Shown here piece after piece: positions 6,388 through 9,025 of a stretch of DNA of 9,025 nucleotides. The notes beneath the pieces were generated by a model. That model was not told the DNA's origin. It saw nothing but the letters and a program-made list of their open reading frames with translations, and did not search any database. How positions within the stretch are numbered: position 1 is the stretch's first letter; every line of letters begins with the position of its first letter. Source of the DNA: Nanobdellota archaeon (GTDB taxonomy: Archaea > Nanobdellota > Nanobdellia > Pacearchaeales > GW2011-AR1); NCBI GenBank assembly GCA_018816625.1, contig JAHIVR010000097.1, forward strand, positions 1 to 9,025, given 5' to 3'. The translations under genes were made by a program, and so were the position numbers.

Positions 6388-6476
6388 TGGGCGCGGAGGG
6401 AATCGAACCCCCACCTCCTGGGCTCTCCGTTTTTTGTACACTGGAGCCAGGTAGTCTACCACTAGCCTACGCACCC
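6388..6476 (-). tRNA. tRNA-Trp(CCA) with an 18-nt intron
   Basis: The acceptor stem pairs GGGTGCG (6476-6470) with CGCGCCC (6395-6389), including one T-G wobble; A73 is at 6388 and CCA is not encoded. T8, A14, G18-G19 and A21 are in place. The anticodon stem CCTGG/CCAGG is perfect and the loop reads CTCCAG, then the intron, then C38, giving anticodon CCA at 6444-6442. The variable region is AGGT, and the T arm is GGGGG-TTCGATT-CCCTC. The D stem is weak (GGCT against GACT: two wobbles and a C12-A23 mismatch), while GTAG/CTAC could form a competing stem. A73 fits archaeal rather than bacterial tRNA-Trp. The mature length is 71 nt. Confidence 0.95.
6423..6440 (-). other. Archaeal tRNA intron with bulge-helix-bulge motif
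   Basis: The intron TGTACAAAAAACGGAGAG interrupts the tRNA between positions 37 and 38. The central 4-bp helix pairs C32-T33-C34-C35 with intron GGAG. The flanking 3-nt bulges are A36-G37-T and A-G-C38, so cleavage after the second base of each gives exactly these boundaries. This is the canonical substrate of archaeal splicing endonuclease. The inner helix is only 2 bp (G-C, T-A). Confidence 0.9.
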
Positions 6477-6500
6477 TTATAATTTAGAGTGCTGTTTTTC

Positions 6501-6510
6501 TTTTAAATAC
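6501..6510 (-). promoter_or_regulatory. TATA box of the tRNA-Trp transcript
   Basis: On the minus strand this reads GTATTTAAAA and overlaps the stop codon of the upstream PIN gene. Its centre is about 28 bp from tRNA position 1, leaving a 5' leader of only a few nucleotides. Confidence 0.6.
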
Positions 6511-7198
6511 CTTTCTCACCAAGACTTTTAATCTCTCTTATCTCATCGCCAGAAATAGAGCATCCTTTAAACTTAACAGCATAAAGAAGAGCATCCAAAA
6601 CCATGGGCCCTTTAAGTTTTGTAAGTCCTTTTTTATAAAGAACATAAACTAATTCAGAGGATCTTATAAAATTAAAACCCTTGAAATATTTAAAATAATC
6701 TCTGTTTGCTTTTATTTTTGTGTTGAGTTTCTTACTTAATAGTTTATCAAGATTATCTGGCTTTTCTACCAACATCCTCATTGTTCTTTCATCTACTGCC
6801 AAAACACTTGAAATACCTTTGCCATTCAATATTTTACTTAATGCTAAACAAGACGTCTCACCAAGGTCAACAATTCTCATTTCCCTACCATCCCCATAAA
6901 AGGTTTTATTCGCTAAGTCTAAAATACTTTGGGCTTCTTTAGAAACCTCTGAATCACTGACTCCTAAAGAAGACGGCAATTCAAAAACACCATCTTGAAG
7001 CAACTTCTGTAATTTTAATGCCTCCAACTCAAATTTTTTTATTGTTAAAGGCCTATCAATTATTTCGTATTTCACTTCTTTTGTTATAATAAATCTTCCT
7101 TTGAATATGGATTTTAGCAAGGATATTTCTTCATACAATCCATTCATGGCCAGACTTATTATTGTACTAGCGTCAAAGATAATTACTTTTTCTATCAT
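6503..7198 (-). CDS. PIN-domain protein (putative RNase, toxin-like) coupled to an HTH protein
   Basis: A 231-residue protein with PIN nuclease landmarks: D9 in IIFDASTIISL, a likely second acid E45 in TKEVKYEII, E114 in DLGETSCLALS, and D136 in AVDERTMRML. PIN enzymes use such acidic residues with Mg or Mn to cut RNA. It is longer than ordinary VapC toxins (about 130 residues). The extra material lies between the first acid and the GETSCLAL block (about 50-105) and in a C-terminal segment (145-231). The ATG overlaps the TGA of the upstream HTH gene (ATGA), and GGAG lies 8 nt before it within that gene, so translation is coupled. The arrangement matches a toxin-antitoxin pair with the nuclease second. 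A housekeeping RNA-processing role is also possible; the target is unknown. Confidence 0.75.
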   Translation of the reverse strand: MIEKVIIFDASTIISLAMNGLYEEISLLKSIFKGRFIITKEVKYEIIDRPLTIKKFELEALKLQKLLQDGVFELPSSLGVSDSEVSKEAQSILDLANKTFYGDGREMRIVDLGETSCLALSKILNGKGISSVLAVDERTMRMLVEKPDNLDKLLSKKLNTKIKANRDYFKYFKGFNFIRSSELVYVLYKKGLTKLKGPMVLDALLYAVKFKGCSISGDEIREIKSLGEKGI

Positions 7199-7755
7199 TT
7201 AAATAACTCCATTGCAAGTCTAATTCTATCTTTAACATTCATAGTTCTCCCAAGTCTAACATCTCCAATTCCTGTTTGTCCGGCATAGTTCGCTAAATCC
7301 CACATTGTAATGCCCAATAACCGAGCAGTTTTTTCCATAGAAATACCGTGCTCATATATTCTTGAGGCCTTGTTTATCTTTGCCTTGAACAAAACATCTT
7401 GAATATATTTCTTTAATTTACCTGTTGCTCCCCCTATCCTTTTTCTCAAACCCTCAATATGGATTCTAAGATGAGTCTCATCATTTTTCTTTATAGAATC
7501 TATTGAATGCTGAATTTCCATAACAATTCCGTTGTAAAATTTATCCCATCCTGGCTTCTTTCTATAATCAACTCTTTCAATAATTTTACTTAAACTATAA
7601 ATTATAACCGCTATAGCAATGTTGTCCGGATCCTGACTTATAGAAGCCGTATGTATTGTCTTGTTGCTAAGTTCCTTAAGCCTTATACTATCTTCTCTTT
7701 TAATCTCTTTCAGCGTTCCTTCAAGAATTCTTTGGATATTCTCTTTCTCTTGCAT
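7195..7755 (-). CDS. HTH protein with UPF0175-like C-terminus, putative antitoxin partner of the PIN protein
   Basis: A 186-residue, mainly helical protein. Residues 1-125 are charged helices without a motif I recognise. Residues about 130-166 (RIYEHGISMEKTARLLGITM and WDLANYAGQTGI) form a helix-turn-helix that resembles the short UPF0175 antitoxins paired with archaeal PIN toxins. The C-terminal part (VRLGRTMNVKDRIRLAMELF) is basic and could contact the PIN partner or DNA. It lies directly upstream of the PIN gene with a 4-bp overlap. A perfect 16-bp palindrome in its leader is a plausible autoregulatory site. No Shine-Dalgarno sequence precedes ATG 7755, and the frame is open upstream to a TAA without a usual start codon, so the exact N-terminus is less sure than the rest. 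Confidence 0.65.
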   Translation of the reverse strand: MQEKENIQRILEGTLKEIKREDSIRLKELSNKTIHTASISQDPDNIAIAVIIYSLSKIIERVDYRKKPGWDKFYNGIVMEIQHSIDSIKKNDETHLRIHIEGLRKRIGGATGKLKKYIQDVLFKAKINKASRIYEHGISMEKTARLLGITMWDLANYAGQTGIGDVRLGRTMNVKDRIRLAMELFK

Positions 7756-7780
7756 TTTTAATTCGTTGAAATTGAAGAAT

Positions 7781-7796
7781 GGAAACTCCAGTTTCC
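7781..7796. promoter_or_regulatory. Perfect 16-bp palindrome, candidate operator of the PIN/HTH operon
   Basis: GGAAACTCCAGTTTCC has 7-bp arms around a CC centre. It begins about 5 bp after the transcription start predicted from the minus-strand TATA box (7822-7833) and 26 bp before the HTH gene ATG, a usual place for an archaeal repressor site. As RNA it could fold into a 6-bp hairpin with a UCCA loop, so a role in the mRNA leader is an alternative. Confidence 0.6.
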
Positions 7797-7821
7797 TCTT
7801 TCCTGCATTTTACTCCTCTTT

Positions 7822-7833
7822 CTTATATAAAAG
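7822..7833 (-). promoter_or_regulatory. TATA box of the PIN/HTH operon
   Basis: The minus strand reads CTTTTATATAAG, a strong archaeal TATA match. It predicts a start near 7800 and a leader of about 45 nt, longer than for other genes here. The more distal TTTAAATA (7857-7850) could also fire leftward, with a start near 7828. Confidence 0.55.
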
Positions 7834-7849
7834 ATTATGGTAAAAAGAA

Positions 7850-7859
7850 TATTTAAACC
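7850..7859 (+). promoter_or_regulatory. TATA box of the Fcf1-like PIN gene
   Basis: TATTTAAACC is centred about 24-25 bp upstream of ATG 7879 with no Shine-Dalgarno sequence in between, predicting a leaderless mRNA. The two divergent promoters lie within 40 bp and may interfere with each other. Confidence 0.65.
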
Positions 7860-7878
7860 TTCATATCTTATTTAATAT

Positions 7879-8217
7879 ATGAAACAAGTTTTATTAGATA
7901 CAAGCTTTATAATGACTTGTGTAAGACAGAAGATTGATTTTTTTAGGGATCTTGAACTAATGGGGTTGGAGGTTGTAATCCCCAAACAAGTAGTAAAAGA
8001 ATTGGAAAGGAAAAAAGCAGAGCTTGCATTAAAGGTAATAAAGTCTTATAGGTTTAAAAGTGCAGATTTAAAACAAAACTATGTTGATAAAGGGTTAATG
8101 AATTACGGTAAGAATCACCCGGGAGCAATAATCGCAACTCTTGACGCAGATCTAAAAAAGAAGATCCTTAATACGAAGATTGTTATAAGGGGCAAGAAGA
8201 AGCTAGAAATTCTCTGA
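7879..8217 (+). CDS. Fcf1/COG1412-like PIN-domain protein, likely RNA-processing nuclease
   Basis: A 112-residue PIN protein of the COG1412 group, related to the eukaryotic rRNA-processing nuclease Fcf1/Utp24. It begins MKQVLLDTSFIM with the first acid D7. Further candidate active-site acids are E41 or E43 (VVKELERKK), D70 (NYVDKGL) and D89 or D91 (ATLDADLKKK). The IVIRGKKKLE end is the usual C-terminal strand and basic tail. It is somewhat short for the group because the region before D70 is compact. It stands directly before rpo7 and spt4, a gene order kept in many archaea, which supports a core RNA-maturation function rather than a toxin role. It has its own TATA box and probably a leaderless mRNA. 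Confidence 0.85.
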   Translation: MKQVLLDTSFIMTCVRQKIDFFRDLELMGLEVVIPKQVVKELERKKAELALKVIKSYRFKSADLKQNYVDKGLMNYGKNHPGAIIATLDADLKKKILNTKIVIRGKKKLEIL

Positions 8218-8224
8218 GAAAAGC

Positions 8225-8232
8225 TTTTTAAA
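8225..8232 (+). promoter_or_regulatory. TATA box of rpo7
   Basis: TTTTTAAA within AGCTTTTTAAAGC predicts a start near 8255, only about 5 nt before ATG 8261, so the rpo7 mRNA should be nearly leaderless. It lies 8 bp after the PIN gene stop, giving rpo7 and spt4 a promoter separate from the PIN gene. Confidence 0.6.
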
Positions 8233-8260
8233 GCAACTTTTACTCTATTTTTCATCTAAA

Positions 8261-8887
8261 ATGTTCTATTTAACAGAAGTTGAGGATTATGTAAGGGTCG
8301 ACCCAAAGCTATTTGGTTTGCCTACTGCCGAAGCTGTTGAACAACAACTCAAAGATATTTATGCTGATTATTACGACGAAGACTTAGGAAAGGTTATAGA
8401 AGTTATAGAGGTGCTAAACATCGGAGAGGGTGTTATCATTCCAGGGGATGGCGCAGCATACTATAATTCGTCTTTTAAACTTCTTGTATGGAGACCAGAA
8501 ATTCAAGAACTTGTTTATGGAGAGATTTCTGAGATAACCAATTTTGGAGCCTTTATTGAGATGGGGACCATGAGGGGAATGATCCACATAGGGCAAACAA
8601 TGGACGATTATGTTTCTTTTTCAAAGGCTAACTCGCTTTTAGGAAAGGCATCAAAAAGGTCACTTAAACCAGGAGACTTATGCTTAGCCAGAATAGTCGC
8701 TCTAAGTCATAAAGGAGACGAACCAAAGATTGGTTTAACCATGAGACAGCCAGGACTTGGAAAGCTTGATTGGATAAAAGAGGATCAAATTAAAAAGGAA
8801 AAAGCAGCTAAATTCGCAGCAAAAGCTGCAGACAAAGAAGCCAAAGGAATGAAAGGAAAGTCTGGAGGAAAGGGGGATAAAAAGTAA
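8261..8887 (+). CDS. rpo7: DNA-directed RNA polymerase subunit Rpo7 (RpoE1, E')
   Basis: A 208-residue counterpart of eukaryotic Rpb7, which with Rpo4 forms the stalk of archaeal RNA polymerase and binds nascent RNA. The N-terminal tip domain (1-80) starts MFYLTEVEDYVRVDPKLFG and includes IPGDGAAYYNSSFKLLVWRP. An S1/OB RNA-binding domain (about 84-165) has VYGEISEITNFGAFIEMG and ends with IGLTMRQPGLGKLDWI, the family's usual close. The remaining tail (178-208) is rich in lysine and alanine and makes the protein about 20 residues longer than typical archaeal Rpo7. The tail is low-complexity and may bind RNA or be lineage-specific. The gene sits between the Fcf1-like PIN gene and spt4, the classic archaeal order. 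Confidence 0.95.
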   Translation: MFYLTEVEDYVRVDPKLFGLPTAEAVEQQLKDIYADYYDEDLGKVIEVIEVLNIGEGVIIPGDGAAYYNSSFKLLVWRPEIQELVYGEISEITNFGAFIEMGTMRGMIHIGQTMDDYVSFSKANSLLGKASKRSLKPGDLCLARIVALSHKGDEPKIGLTMRQPGLGKLDWIKEDQIKKEKAAKFAAKAADKEAKGMKGKSGGKGDKK

Positions 8888-8953
8888 ATGGCAAAACTAA
8901 AATTTAATAAAAGAAAATTTTGTAAAAGTCATTTTGGAGGTCAAAATGCCTAA
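8888..8953 (+). CDS. Putative 21-residue basic peptide between rpo7 and spt4
   Basis: An ATG immediately after the rpo7 TAA opens a frame of 21 residues (MAKLKFNKRKFCKSHFGG...) with TAA at 8951-8953. It overlaps the first 8 bp of spt4, and its Gly-Gly codons contain the spt4 Shine-Dalgarno sequence. The peptide is strongly basic with one Cys and one His. Ribosomes finishing rpo7 could restart here and be handed to spt4. It may equally be a chance frame, since nothing but position and composition supports it. Confidence 0.3.
   Translation: MAKLKFNKRKFCKSHFGGQNA
8936..8941 (+). promoter_or_regulatory. Shine-Dalgarno sequence of spt4
   Basis: GGAGGT lies 4 nt before ATG 8946 and fixes the spt4 start. 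Only internal genes in this window, such as lhr and spt4, show such strong ribosome sites; genes behind a TATA box lack them. Confidence 0.75.
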
Positions 8954-9025
8954 AGAAAAAGCCTGCAAAATTTGTAACAGGATATATGATACTGGAGATA
9001 AATGTCCAAATTGTAAAGCAAAAGA
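8946..9025 (+). CDS. spt4: Transcription elongation factor Spt4 (RpoE2, E''), partial
   Basis: The visible 26 residues begin MPKEKACKICNRIYDTGDKC and contain a zinc ribbon with C7, C10, C20 and C23 (CxxC-x9-CxxC), the hallmark of archaeal Spt4. With Spt5 the protein clamps RNA polymerase during elongation. The gene follows rpo7, its standard neighbour, so RNA polymerase stalk and elongation factor are made together. The C-terminal half is outside the window. A 4-nt spacer separates the ATG from a strong Shine-Dalgarno sequence. Confidence 0.9.
   Translation, partial: MPKEKACKICNRIYDTGDKCPNCKAK

Noticed and set aside
6423..6450. Alternative tRNA folding with a GGCTC/GAGCC anticodon stem
   Set aside because: It leaves an 18-nt loop without U33 or a sensible anticodon, whereas the CCTGG/CCAGG fold gives a Trp anticodon and an exact bulge-helix-bulge intron.
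6283..6474. Minus-strand open frame covering the tRNA
   Set aside because: Its N-terminal third is a translation of the tRNA-Trp gene and the rest is another frame of the small membrane protein.
7661..7843. Plus-strand open frame over the HTH gene start and promoter
   Set aside because: Antisense shadow crossing the palindrome and TATA boxes.
8414..8596. Minus-strand open frame inside rpo7
   Set aside because: Antisense shadow of a conserved polymerase subunit.

Overview
The window is AT-rich and archaeal. It encodes a Rpo7 (RpoE1) RNA polymerase subunit, the start of Spt4 (RpoE2), an archaeal Lhr-type helicase, an Fcf1-like PIN protein, and a tRNA-Trp with a bulge-helix-bulge intron and no encoded CCA. 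Several genes have TATA-like boxes about 25 bp upstream of an ATG that lacks a leader. Compact spacing, short leaders and the style of the small proteins suggest a DPANN-type archaeon (Woesearchaeota or Pacearchaeota-like). That placement is an inference from gene content, not a phylogenetic result.

Left part (1-1566, minus strand): an operon reading leftward, with an ArsR-type winged-helix regulator, then a cysteine desulfurase 1 bp later, then the start of a small acidic Cys-containing protein that runs off the window edge. The regulator has its own TATA box and a palindrome between that box and its start codon, so autoregulation is likely.

Centre (1590-6039, plus strand): a structured leader with a 21-residue upstream reading frame precedes a full-length Lhr helicase. 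A COG1407-type calcineurin-like phosphoesterase follows 64 bp downstream, forming the helicase/phosphoesterase pair linked to nucleic-acid repair. After it comes a secreted or membrane-anchored S-layer-like (COG1361-like) protein. This meets, tail to tail with a 2-bp gap, a small membrane protein on the minus strand.

Right part (6042-7755, minus strand): a PIN-domain protein coupled by an ATGA overlap to an upstream HTH protein, which resembles a toxin-antitoxin operon and carries a perfect 16-bp palindrome near its promoter. Downstream of it are the tRNA-Trp and the small membrane protein, whose ATG is 11 nt from the tRNA 3' end.

Right edge (7879-9025, plus strand): the conserved archaeal block Fcf1-like PIN, rpo7, spt4, divergent from the PIN/HTH pair.

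No gene-free stretch exceeds 300 bp. The longest gaps are 1567-1751 and 7756-7878, and both hold regulatory structure described below. No rRNA, insertion sequence, CRISPR array or replication origin was seen.
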